A stretch of 10,671 bases of DNA from DATEPR01 sp036503065 (GTDB lineage Bacteria > Actinomycetota > Actinomycetes > Mycobacteriales > Pseudonocardiaceae): positions 1-10,671 of the forward strand of contig DASXXM010000379.1 of assembly GCA_036503065.1 (NCBI GenBank), in the 5' to 3' direction. Below, piece after piece: positions 1 through 6,194 of this stretch (its first letter is position 1; the number at the start of each line of letters is the position of its first letter). A program made the position numbers and the translations under genes. A model generated the notes under the pieces. It made no database searches. It was not told where the DNA came from and worked only from the letters and a program-made list of their open reading frames with translations.

Positions 1-4
1 AACG

Positions 5-769
5 GTGAACGCGGAATTCCTGACCCTGCTGGATGATCTGCGTCGAGTGTCCGGCGAGCCGTCACCGGACGGCCGCCTGGTCCGCGAGCTGTCCCCGGAC
101 GGCACGGAATGCCGCATCGTCCTCAGCAACGCCACGTCAGCCGAGCTCGACGGCCTGATCAGCGCGGAGCAGGCACGCGCAACCGAAGCCGGATACACCC
201 TGGAGTGGAAGACCTACGGCCACGACACCCCAGCCGAACTACCAGCGCGCCTACTCGCCGCCGGATTCGACCCCGACGACGAAGAACGCGTCCTGGTGCT
301 CCCGGTAACCGACGAAACAATCGCCTCCTTCGGCAATTCCCCCCACGAAATCCGCCGCGTCGACGACGCAGCCGGCCTGGCCGACTACGCCGAGATAGCC
401 CGCGAAATCGGCCGGCGGAACCACGAGGAGGAAAAGGAGAAGTTGGCCGCCGAACTGCGGGAGAGTCCCGACGACCTGAGCATCTACATCGCCTACGTCG
501 ACGGCGAGCCGGCTGCCAGCGGCCGCCTGTACTTCACCCCCGGCAGCCCGGCCGCCGAACTGGCGGGCGGCCGAACCAGGACAACCCTCCGACGGCACGG
601 CCTGTTCACCGCACTCGTGGCCAGCCGCCTACGCGAGGCCCAATCCCGAGCCCGCACCCACGTCTTCGTGGACGCCCTCCCCACCTCGGAGCCGACCCTG
701 ACCAAGCGCGGCTTCCAGTTCGTCACCACCACAACGCCCTACGTCTACGAGCCAAACGACTCCCCATGA
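5..769 (+). CDS. GNAT family N-acetyltransferase
   Basis: Predicted cytoplasmic acetyl-CoA-dependent N-acetyltransferase of 254 residues; the acceptor cannot be told from sequence. The second half looks like a GNAT core. EIRRVDD at about residues 115-121 opens the domain, a strand region reads IYIAYVDGEPAASGRLYF (160-177), and RRHGLFTALVASRL (196-209) occupies the acetyl-CoA pyrophosphate-binding position (family pattern R/QxxGxG/A; the last Gly is not conserved here). PTSEPTLTKRGFQFV (226-240) is the usual C-terminal 'neighbour' motif. The first 110 residues resemble the degenerate N-terminal half seen in two-lobed GNAT proteins (LEWKTYGHD at 67-74). GTG at 5 is the first in-frame start in the window. 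Only four bases lie upstream, so no ribosome binding site can be judged and the true start could be outside. The TGA at 767-769 is followed, in the same frame, by RHS-like sequence. Family call is firm; function unknown. Confidence 0.8.
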   Translation: MNAEFLTLLDDLRRVSGEPSPDGRLVRELSPDGTECRIVLSNATSAELDGLISAEQARATEAGYTLEWKTYGHDTPAELPARLLAAGFDPDDEERVLVLPVTDETIASFGNSPHEIRRVDDAAGLADYAEIAREIGRRNHEEEKEKLAAELRESPDDLSIYIAYVDGEPAASGRLYFTPGSPAAELAGGRTRTTLRRHGLFTALVASRLREAQSRARTHVFVDALPTSEPTLTKRGFQFVTTTTPYVYEPNDSP

Positions 770-892
770 CGTCACTCACTATCGGCCAGCCAGTCGGTCG
801 TCAACGGCACCAGTACCACCGCGTACGGCTATGACGCGGCCGGCAACCGCACCCAGAACGGTGCCGCCACCGCCACGAGGAACGGAGACAGG
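770..892 (+). pseudogene. RHS/YD-repeat protein remnant
   Basis: Reading on from the acetyltransferase stop in the same frame gives SVVNGTSTTAYGYDAAGNRT (794-853), followed by QNGAATATRNG. The core YGYDAAGNRT is a textbook YD repeat, as found in RHS/WapA-type secreted toxin-delivery proteins. There is no start codon, no further repeat and no toxin domain, so only a scrap of about 35 residues remains. Complete proteins of this type usually continue '..TATYDARN..'; here TATRN looks like the same motif with a few residues lost (from memory of the family, not an alignment). It sits directly upstream of the broken YwqK-like gene, which is the order expected for a toxin C-terminus and its immunity gene. 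The junctions are estimates. Confidence 0.65.
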
Positions 893-893
893 C

Positions 894-1278
894 ATGCCCA
901 TAGTCAGGTGCCCCAACTGTGCGGTGCTGACCGACGGCGTGACCTATCTGCCATGACTGAGGAGGAGGCCGTGGTCCTACGTGTCCCCGATGATGCCCTC
1001 GACTTCGGTCCGGACCAGATCATGCACTACGGTCGGGTTCCGTTCACTGGAGTGGCTTTTGAGGACAATCGGACAGGTCGGACCGAGATGCAGTATCGGA
1101 ATGGACTCCAACATGGACTAACTAAAGCATGGTGGCCGTCGGGTAATCTCTGATTCGGCAGAGCGAATACGATGATCATGGAAATAAGACGGAAACGCAT
1201 CCTATCGAAATCGGCTCGCCCGACTACAAGGTGTTTGAGGTGTATCGAAAGCGTTTGGGTTGGCCATCGCTAGAATAG
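894..1278 (+). pseudogene. Frameshifted YwqK-like (MORN-repeat) protein
   Basis: Three consecutive reading segments appear to form one small protein. Segment 1 (ATG 894, with GGAGA at 884-888) encodes MPIVRCPNCAVLTDGVTYLP, including a CPNC zinc-ribbon-like pair, and stops at 954-956. Segment 2 begins at ATG 953, overlapping that stop as ATGA, and encodes 66 residues ending EMQYRNGLQHGLTKAWWPSGNL; it stops at 1151-1153. Segment 3, in the -1 frame from about 1150 to TAG 1276-1278, continues with SEYDDHGNKTE and ends YRKRLGWPSLE. Segments 2 and 3 join into the repeat pattern 'Y+NG..HG..+.W.+sG.L..e.eY.d.G' of YwqK-family proteins (MORN_2 repeats), which databases often call antitoxin or immunity partners. 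The break at 1150 fits a one-base deletion. The ATGA at 953 could be natural coupling or a second lesion. Family call is by pattern only. Confidence 0.55.
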
Positions 1279-1304
1279 CAATGCGCTTGGTGTAGGCTGG
1301 TGGT

Positions 1305-1994
1305 GTGCACGTGGATCTGACCGAGTCATGGCCAACGACGGTCGAAGAAGCTCGGGCTGTGCAGGATCTGCTCCGAGCGGACGTCGATTTGACCGATTCA
1401 GCGCCGACGGTCCTACAGACCGTAGCTGGACTGGACGTCGCCTATATCGAGGACTCATGTCGAGCGGTGGCGGCTGTTGTGGTCGTGAGTTATCCGGACT
1501 TGACTGTTGTGGACCAATCAGTTGTCGTGGTCGATGTGCCGTTTCCATATATTCCAGGGCTGTTCGCGTTTCGTGAAGTGCCGCCGTTGGTGGATGCCTT
1601 GTGTGGGCTGTCGGTCACTCCTGACGCGCTCGTTTGTGATGGGTATGGCATCGCGCACCCTCGCCGGTTCGGGCTGGCATGTCATCTTGGAGTAGTTACT
1701 GGGCTGCCGGCGATCGGGGTCGGCAAGACGATGTTTGTTGGTACCTATCCACCGGTCGCGAGTGAGCGCGGCTCATGGTCGGAGATCTCCGACCAAGGCG
1801 AGGTCGTCGGCCGTGCTGTGCGGACACGATCCGATGTGAAGCCGGTATTCGTGTCGGTGGGGCATCGAATCGGGATAGGTCGGGCCTGTGATCTTGTACT
1901 CAACCTGTGTCATGGGTATCGCCTGCCGGAAACCACTCGGCTAGCCGACCGGCTGGCGCGCGAGGCCGGACGTCGTCTACTCGGTGCGTCTTGA
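1305..1994 (+). CDS. nfi: Endonuclease V (deoxyinosine 3' endonuclease)
   Basis: Endonuclease V repairs deaminated adenine in DNA by cutting the second phosphodiester bond 3' of deoxyinosine; it is a cytoplasmic, Mg-dependent enzyme. This 229-residue protein has the normal family length and all hallmark motifs. These are VAGLDVAY with metal-binding Asp44, the strand-separating wedge PYIPG (81-85), FRE with Glu91, DGYGIAHPRRFGLACHLG with Asp112 (112-129), GVGKT with Lys141, and KPVFVSVGH followed by RLPETTRLADRLAR at the C-terminus. GTG 1305 is the annotated start; GTG 1311 in the same frame is an alternative. The upstream GGCTGGTGG is a poor ribosome binding site, so the start is uncertain. 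It begins 26 bases after the broken YwqK-like gene, and the surroundings have lower GC than the window's flanks, suggesting acquisition as part of the accessory patch. The gene itself appears intact. Confidence 0.93.
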   Translation: MHVDLTESWPTTVEEARAVQDLLRADVDLTDSAPTVLQTVAGLDVAYIEDSCRAVAAVVVVSYPDLTVVDQSVVVVDVPFPYIPGLFAFREVPPLVDALCGLSVTPDALVCDGYGIAHPRRFGLACHLGVVTGLPAIGVGKTMFVGTYPPVASERGSWSEISDQGEVVGRAVRTRSDVKPVFVSVGHRIGIGRACDLVLNLCHGYRLPETTRLADRLAREAGRRLLGAS

Positions 1995-2100
1995 AGCGAG
2001 CGTGCCGGATGAGTGTGGTTGTCGTGATCCTTCCGAACTGTGGTAGTTCAGGCGTGACATCGATTGTGACGTGAACTGGTGTTGTGCAGTGTGGTTCTAG

Positions 2101-2313
2101 TCGTTCACAGAGTTTGGTTGGCGTGCAGATCACCTGGTTTTCGAACTCTGTCCACTGGGTGAATGGACCGACGAATATATACTGCTGTTGGCGGATGATG
2201 GTAAGGTATATGCTGAACCGACGTTTCAGCTCCTGCCGGTCACTGAAAGCTTTCCGCTGGCGCTCAGAGCTCTCATTCCTGCCGATCAAAAATTGGTGGA
2301 AATTGGGCTCTGA
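2101..2313 (+). pseudogene. Truncated SUKH-like immunity protein tail
   Basis: After an in-frame TAG at 2098-2100, this frame stays open for 70 codons to TGA 2311-2313. It has no ATG, GTG or TTG start, so it looks like the 3' end of a lost gene. The peptide reads plausibly as a folded domain: LVFELCPLGEWTDEYILLLA, then DDGKVYAEPTFQLLPVTESF and PLALRALIPADQKLVEIGL. The sequence PLGEW, then strands, then DDGKVYA, then a 'sF..AL..L' helix, matches the C-terminal half of SUKH-superfamily (SUKH-3/4-like) immunity proteins as I remember them. Other immunity families share such features. The link to immunity rests partly on the nearby RHS and YwqK-like remnants. That it is real protein-coding residue is more certain than its family. 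Confidence 0.4.
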
Positions 2314-2438
2314 CCCTGTACCGAGGCACCGCTCGGTGGCCTACAGCCGTGTGCCACGCCGGTCATGCGAGTGCGTGCTTCCTCCGGTGCTGCTTGACCG
2401 GTCTGCTCGGCTCGCGGACCAGGGTCGTCCTCATCGGT

Positions 2439-2522
2439 ACCGAATCCGGTTCTACCCAAATGGCTCCTTGACCTGCGGCCTGGTGTGGGTGAACGGGTTC
2501 TGAACCGAACCGGATTCGGTTT
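2439..2522. repeat. Nested inverted repeats upstream of carboxylesterase
   Basis: ACCGAATCCGGTTC at 2439-2452 has an exact reverse complement, GAACCGGATTCGGT, at 2507-2520: 14 perfect pairs separated by 54 bases. The right arm also belongs to a tighter hairpin, AACCGAA (2503-2509), loop CCGGA, TTCGGTT (2515-2521). A third small palindrome, GGTTCTGAACC, overlaps its left edge at 2496-2506. ACCCA/TGGGT adds five more pairs inside the long loop. The cluster ends about 60 bases before the carboxylesterase ATG, so it could be an operator array or a leader-RNA structure. No T-tract follows. Function is inferred from position only. Confidence 0.6.
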
Positions 2523-2580
2523 CTGCTTTCCTTTGGTCAGCTGGACTGGGACGCTGGGGCTACCTGGAAGGGAGACATCG

Positions 2581-4161
2581 ATGTCACGTGACAGGAGCGG
2601 TTGGCGGCTGGGCGCGGGTGCCCTCGCGCTGGCGACCCTGCTGACCGGGGTGACCACGTCGGGCGCGGACGCCGCGCAGTCGTTCGGCCGCGGACCCGTC
2701 GTCAGCACGTCGGACGGTGCGTTGCAGGGCACCGCGGTGGGTGGTGCGGACGAGTTTCTCGGCGTGCCGTATGCGGCGCCGCCGGTTGGCCGGTTGCGTT
2801 GGCAGCCGCCGCGGCCGGCGGCGCGGTGGGACGGTGTGCGTGCCGCGACGGCGTTCGCGCCGCACTGCGCGCAGCCGGTCACTCCGTTCGGGCGGCCAAG
2901 TACGTCCGAGGACTGCCTCTTCCTCAACGTTTTCGCGCCGGCCGGGCACCGGGCGGCGAGCCGGCCCGTCATGGTGTGGATTCACGGTGGTGCGCTGGTG
3001 ACCGGCGAGAGTGACGACTACCAGCCTGCGGGCCTGGTCGCCGACGGCGCGGTCGTGGTCACCATCAACTACCGGCTCGGCGCGCTCGGGTTTCTCGCCC
3101 ACCCGGCGCTGACCGGCCGGCCGGGCGGGCCGTCCGGCGACTACGGGCTGATGGACCAGCAAGCCGCGTTGCGCTGGGTGCAGCGCAACATCGGCGCGTT
3201 CGGCGGAAACCCGCATGACGTGACCATCTTCGGCGAGTCAGCGGGCGGCCTGAGCGTGCTGTCCCAACTCGCGTCGCCGGGCGCGCATGGGCTGTTCGCC
3301 AGGGCGATTGTGGAAAGTGGCGCCTACAACCCGGTCCAGGCCTCCCTGGCCACCGCGGAGGCCGCCGGGCAGGCGTTCGCCGCCAAGACCGGTTGCGCCG
3401 ACCAGACCGCGGCCTGCCTGCGCGGCCTGCCGGTGGCCACCATCCTCGCCGACGAGAACACCGGTGGATACACGCCGGACGTCGACGGACGGGTGCTCAC
3501 CCAGTCGCTGGCGCCCGCGTTCGCCAGCGGGCAGTTCAACCGCGTGCCGATCGTCGACGGCTCCAACCACGACGAGTGGCGGCTGTTCGTTGCGGTGGAC
3601 GAGCTCACCGGCACGCCCGTCACGGCGGCCAACTACCAGGCCCGGATCTCCGCCACGCTCGGCGTGCCGGCGGCCGCCGCCGCGGTGATCGCGGCGCAGT
3701 ACCCGCTCGGTGCGTTCCCCAGTCCGCCGGTCGCCCTGGGTGCGGTCGGCACGGACGCGATCTTCGCGTGCCACGCGTTGACCCTGGATCAGTCGGTGTC
3801 GCGGTTCGTGCCTACGTTCGCGTACGAGTTCAACGACGAGAACGCGCCGGAACCGTTCCTGCCGCCGGTCAGTTTCCCGTACGGCGCGGCGCATGCGTCG
3901 GAATTGCCGTACGTGTTCAACACGGCGACCGCGCCGGTCGCGGGCGGCTTGTCCGCGGCACAGATTCGGCTGGCCGACACGATGCAGAGCTACTGGACCG
4001 GCTTTGCCGCACGCGGTTTCCCGTCGTCGTTCGGCACGCCGTTCTGGCCGCGGTTCACGGCCGGCAGCGGGCGGATCCAGTCGCTCGTGCCACCGCGACC
4101 CGGTGTCGAGACCGATTTCGCCACGGCACACCACTGCGCGTTCTGGAACGCGGCCGGCTGA
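2581..4161 (+). CDS. Secreted type-B carboxylesterase
   Basis: Predicted extracellular serine hydrolase of the carboxylesterase type-B (COesterase) family, cleaving carboxylic esters; the natural substrate is unknown. ATG 2581 follows AAGGGAG (2568-2574) at good spacing and starts a Sec signal peptide: MSRDRSGWRL, then a hydrophobic run to GADAA, with cleavage likely near residue 32. The mature part has the family landmarks FLGVPYAAPPVGRLRWQPP and SEDCLFLNVFAP, then MVWIHGGALVTGES (oxyanion-hole HGG) and the nucleophile elbow FGESAGG with Ser220. SNHDEW supplies the probable acidic residue Glu332, and GAAHASELPYVF the His438. At 526 residues it has full family length. It converges on the Tat-protein gene, with a strong hairpin 24 bases after its stop. 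Whether it belongs functionally with the xylan genes downstream is not shown. Confidence 0.92.
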   Translation: MSRDRSGWRLGAGALALATLLTGVTTSGADAAQSFGRGPVVSTSDGALQGTAVGGADEFLGVPYAAPPVGRLRWQPPRPAARWDGVRAATAFAPHCAQPVTPFGRPSTSEDCLFLNVFAPAGHRAASRPVMVWIHGGALVTGESDDYQPAGLVADGAVVVTINYRLGALGFLAHPALTGRPGGPSGDYGLMDQQAALRWVQRNIGAFGGNPHDVTIFGESAGGLSVLSQLASPGAHGLFARAIVESGAYNPVQASLATAEAAGQAFAAKTGCADQTAACLRGLPVATILADENTGGYTPDVDGRVLTQSLAPAFASGQFNRVPIVDGSNHDEWRLFVAVDELTGTPVTAANYQARISATLGVPAAAAAVIAAQYPLGAFPSPPVALGAVGTDAIFACHALTLDQSVSRFVPTFAYEFNDENAPEPFLPPVSFPYGAAHASELPYVFNTATAPVAGGLSAAQIRLADTMQSYWTGFAARGFPSSFGTPFWPRFTAGSGRIQSLVPPRPGVETDFATAHHCAFWNAAG

Positions 4162-4184
4162 CACCGGCAAAGGAGGCGTGACAA

Positions 4185-4214
4185 GCGGGACCATCCATTG
4201 CTGGATGGTCCCGC
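4185..4214. terminator. Bidirectional hairpin terminator between convergent genes
   Basis: GCGGGACCATCCA (4185-4197), loop TTGC, then TGGATGGTCCCGC (4202-4214): a perfect 13-bp stem with a four-base loop. It lies between the ends of the carboxylesterase (4161) and the minus-strand Tat protein (4317). There is no T-tract on either side, which is common for actinobacterial terminators. The symmetric stem could serve both strands. The other 100 or so bases of this gap show nothing else. Confidence 0.85.
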
Positions 4215-4316
4215 CGCCGGGCGAGGTTGGATGCACCGTTCCATGACTGTGTACATGGGAGCGGGCTGGGGTGTTGACAGCCGGGCAGGAACAACAATGG
4301 TCGGGCCGGACGCCCG

Positions 4317-5951
4317 TCAGGTCAGCTCGACCAGCGGGAAGGCCCGGTGCCGGCGCGGTGGGGCAAGCAGGTTCTGCCGGCGGGTCGCCGTGATGAAGCG
4401 TTCGAGGCCGTTGTCGTCGTCCGCGTCGCCGAGGAACTGGTGCTGGAAGTTCTGCGCGGCCGCTGCGGTGCGCATCTGGGCGAAGAGATCCGCGGTCGGT
4501 ATGAACATCAGGAACTGCAGTTTGAACATGGCGCTGCCGGCCGGCATGTTGCTCCCGCTGTTGGTGTTGAACGTGCGGAACGCCGGCACGTCCATGCCGT
4601 CGAGGCCGGGTCCGTCGTTGCGGACGTGCAGTGGCGTGCCGTCGGGAGCCCTTGACACGATCTGCAACGCCTCTTCGTGGCCGACCCTGGGCAGGCCGGT
4701 GAACGTGGCGCTCAACGACTGCTGCTGACCGGGGCCGGTGCCGAACACCAGGCCGTTCTGGTCCTGGGCTTGCAGGAGTGCCGCGTTGGCGCCCTGGAAG
4801 ACGTTGTTGATGAACGCCGGACCGCCGCCGTTGGTGAACTGGTCGGTGAAGCCCGCGTGCGGCACCCCGTTGGGCGTACCGAGCTGGTTGGAACGGAACA
4901 TGTACTGCACCCGTTCGGTGAACGGTTCACCGGCCGGGTTGTTCGGGTCCTGGTTGGGGGTGGAGTAGAACTGGTACAGATCCTCGATGACGTGCGAGAA
5001 GTGCGCGATCGAGCCGTTGTCGAAGTAGTCGCCCGCGCGCGCCGTGGTCATTCCCACCTTGCTGTTGACGCCGGCGAAGGTGACGAAGGGTGCCGCCGCG
5101 CTCGAATCGACCTGCTGGTCGACGAAGCCCATGGCCATCGAGGAGTTGGGGTTGATCCTGGTCGCGAACTCGAAACCGTAGTTCATCGCCATCTGACGCG
5201 GCAGGCCCGGTTGGACGAACTGGATTCGCTGGGTCTGGAAATTGAACAGCCCGTTGAAGTTGGGCGATGGCACGCCCTTGCTGTTGAGGTTGTTGCTGCC
5301 GATGAGCCACAGTGGGACGGCGGCCAGGTTGACCATCGAGTCGCTGCGGAATTCGAACAGCACGTCGTTGTTCTCGATCACGACGTTGACGTTGAACCGG
5401 TCCTTGGTCTTGTTGGGTATCACCGCGCCGGGGCCGCCGACCAGGCCACCGACCACATCCGTCGGGAACGGCACCGCCTCCTCGAGCACGAACCGGCTGT
5501 TGTTGGCGGACAGGCGGGGCATGTTGGCCTGTACCAACGACTGCGGCAGCCGGTTGAAGTACGGCAGGCCGTAGGACACCGAAGCGACGAACAGGCCGGA
5601 CGGGCTGGCCGGATAGCTGGCCTCGATGGTGTTCAGCGCGTTGGCGAGGTTGGCCTGGTCGGCCTTTGTCGGCGTGCGGTTCAGCTTGGCCGGCAGGAAC
5701 AGCGTGAACACCGGGCCGAACTGGACGTTGACGTTACCGGCGCCGTCATTGTGAATCTGTGCCGGATTGATGAAGGCGCCGATATCGAATTGAATATCCG
5801 AGAACGCGGTGGCTGCCGCCGCCGGCCGCATCGGCGCCGTCACCAACTGTTCCAGCATCGCCGCCTGGGTGAGCAGCAGGGTGGTCGCGGCACCTCTTTT
5901 CAGTGCTGATCTCCTGCTGAACGCCGATGCTTTCAGCTCCTCGATATCCAT
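4317..5951 (-). CDS. Tat-exported protein, DyP-superfamily-like
   Basis: Exported protein of 544 residues with unknown activity. ATG 5951 is preceded on the minus strand by GGGAGATGCC, a good ribosome binding site. The N-terminus carries a twin-arginine signal, FSRRSALKRGAATTLLL (11-27), with cleavage likely near AAAATA (45-49), so the folded protein would be exported, possibly with a cofactor. The body resembles dye-decolorizing-peroxidase-type dimeric alpha/beta-barrel proteins. Signs are DVLFEFRSDSMVNL (196-209), MGFVDQQVDSSAAAPFV (274-290) where DyPs have GxxDG, and a C-terminal block LQFLMFIPTADLFAQM (478-493) then GLERFITATRRQN and PPRRHRAFPL. In GFVDQ the last Gly is replaced by Gln, and I cannot place the proximal haem His with certainty. 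It may therefore be a non-haem relative; I vaguely connect it to DUF7405-type proteins. It is divergent from the esterase-xylanase unit and shares its control region. Confidence 0.55.
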   Translation of the reverse strand: MDIEELKASAFSRRSALKRGAATTLLLTQAAMLEQLVTAPMRPAAAATAFSDIQFDIGAFINPAQIHNDGAGNVNVQFGPVFTLFLPAKLNRTPTKADQANLANALNTIEASYPASPSGLFVASVSYGLPYFNRLPQSLVQANMPRLSANNSRFVLEEAVPFPTDVVGGLVGGPGAVIPNKTKDRFNVNVVIENNDVLFEFRSDSMVNLAAVPLWLIGSNNLNSKGVPSPNFNGLFNFQTQRIQFVQPGLPRQMAMNYGFEFATRINPNSSMAMGFVDQQVDSSAAAPFVTFAGVNSKVGMTTARAGDYFDNGSIAHFSHVIEDLYQFYSTPNQDPNNPAGEPFTERVQYMFRSNQLGTPNGVPHAGFTDQFTNGGGPAFINNVFQGANAALLQAQDQNGLVFGTGPGQQQSLSATFTGLPRVGHEEALQIVSRAPDGTPLHVRNDGPGLDGMDVPAFRTFNTNSGSNMPAGSAMFKLQFLMFIPTADLFAQMRTAAAAQNFQHQFLGDADDDNGLERFITATRRQNLLAPPRRHRAFPLVELT

Positions 5952-6020
5952 GGCATCTCCCGTCGGCCGGTCGTTGATCGACTGGTGGGCTCGAGACTAT
6001 TCGTTAGCCTCAAATCGATG

Positions 6021-6039
6021 TAGGGGCGAGATACCCCTA
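6021..6039. promoter_or_regulatory. TAGGGG/CCCCTA inverted repeat
   Basis: TAGGGG (6021-6026), seven-base spacer, CCCCTA (6034-6039). Its centre is about 80 bases upstream of the minus-strand Tat-protein start and over 220 bases from the plus-strand start. As a short spaced dyad in a divergent promoter region it could be a regulator site mainly for the minus-strand gene. The regulator family cannot be named from the sequence. Confidence 0.4.
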
Positions 6040-6092
6040 AGGCACAAGCTAAACATCACGCGATATTTTCATCGATGCCGTGTAAATTTCAA

Positions 6093-6105
6093 CGTTTCGA
6101 AAACG
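6093..6105. promoter_or_regulatory. Imperfect LacI-type operator copy
   Basis: CGTTTCGAAAACG is the second, imperfect version of the palindrome at 6151. With one extra T it would read CGTTTTCGAAAACG, giving both sites the shared pattern CGTTNTCGANAACG. The two sites start 58 bases apart. A LacI-family tetramer could bridge two such sites, but this is inference, and the missing base may make the site weak. Confidence 0.4.
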
Positions 6106-6150
6106 GGGGTGGCTCGCGTCCGGCCAAGGTCGGCGGCGCGGCCCCGAAAA

Positions 6151-6164
6151 CGTTATCGATAACG
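6151..6164. promoter_or_regulatory. Perfect LacI-type palindromic operator
   Basis: CGTTATCGATAACG is a perfect 14-bp palindrome with a central CG and A/T-rich flanks, the usual form of LacI/GalR-family operators. It lies one base before a TTGACA box and about 103 bases before the esterase start. Bound repressor would therefore block the promoter of the esterase-xylanase unit. A sugar-released LacI repressor fits the encoded functions; no regulator gene is in the window. Confidence 0.6.
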
Positions 6165-6165
6165 A

Positions 6166-6194
6166 TTGACAACGCGCCTCGTCGAGGGCAACCT
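6166..6194 (+). promoter_or_regulatory. Candidate promoter of esterase-xylanase unit
   Basis: TTGACA at 6166-6171 is an exact -35 consensus. Seventeen bases on, CAACCT (6189-6194) keeps only the A at position 2 and T at position 6 of a -10 box. The -35 is more convincing than the -10. Adjacency to the palindrome at 6151-6164 supports its use. It would leave a leader of about 65 bases before the esterase start. Confidence 0.4.

Larger units (their letters stand above)
1995..2580. other. Intergenic stretch with gene remnant and inverted repeats
   Basis: These 586 bases separate endonuclease V from the carboxylesterase. I see no complete gene. The first 105 bases show nothing recognisable. Bases 2101-2313 hold an open C-terminal protein fragment, and 2439-2522 hold nested inverted repeats; both are listed separately. 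The stretch between them (2314-2438) shows no feature I can support. The change from relatively AT-rich to GC-rich sequence around 2320 probably marks the right edge of the accessory patch. Confidence 0.6.

Noticed and set aside
1145..1156. Programmed -1 ribosomal frameshift in the YwqK-like gene
   Set aside because: No X XXY YYZ slippery heptamer and no clear downstream stem; a simple deletion in a decaying gene is more likely.
1271..1276. TAGAAT as -10 box for endonuclease V
   Set aside because: No acceptable -35 box at 16-19 bases upstream; the only TTG-type hexamer (1255-1260) is 10 bases away. It also overlaps the last codons of the YwqK-like gene.
1900..2289. 129-codon minus-strand frame across the end of endonuclease V and the gap
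   Set aside because: No ribosome binding site or family pattern; it overlaps the conserved C-terminus of endonuclease V, and the plus strand explains the coding-like signal at 2101-2313 better.
2485..2580. Upstream GTG start (2485) extending the carboxylesterase by 32 residues
   Set aside because: ATG 2581 has AAGGGAG at ideal spacing and begins a normal signal peptide; the extension would run through the inverted repeats and bury the signal peptide inside the protein.
4677..5909. 410-codon plus-strand open frame opposite the Tat-exported protein
   Set aside because: Rich in Arg, Val and Gly with no recognisable domain; the minus-strand frame has a Tat signal, a ribosome binding site and family-like blocks.
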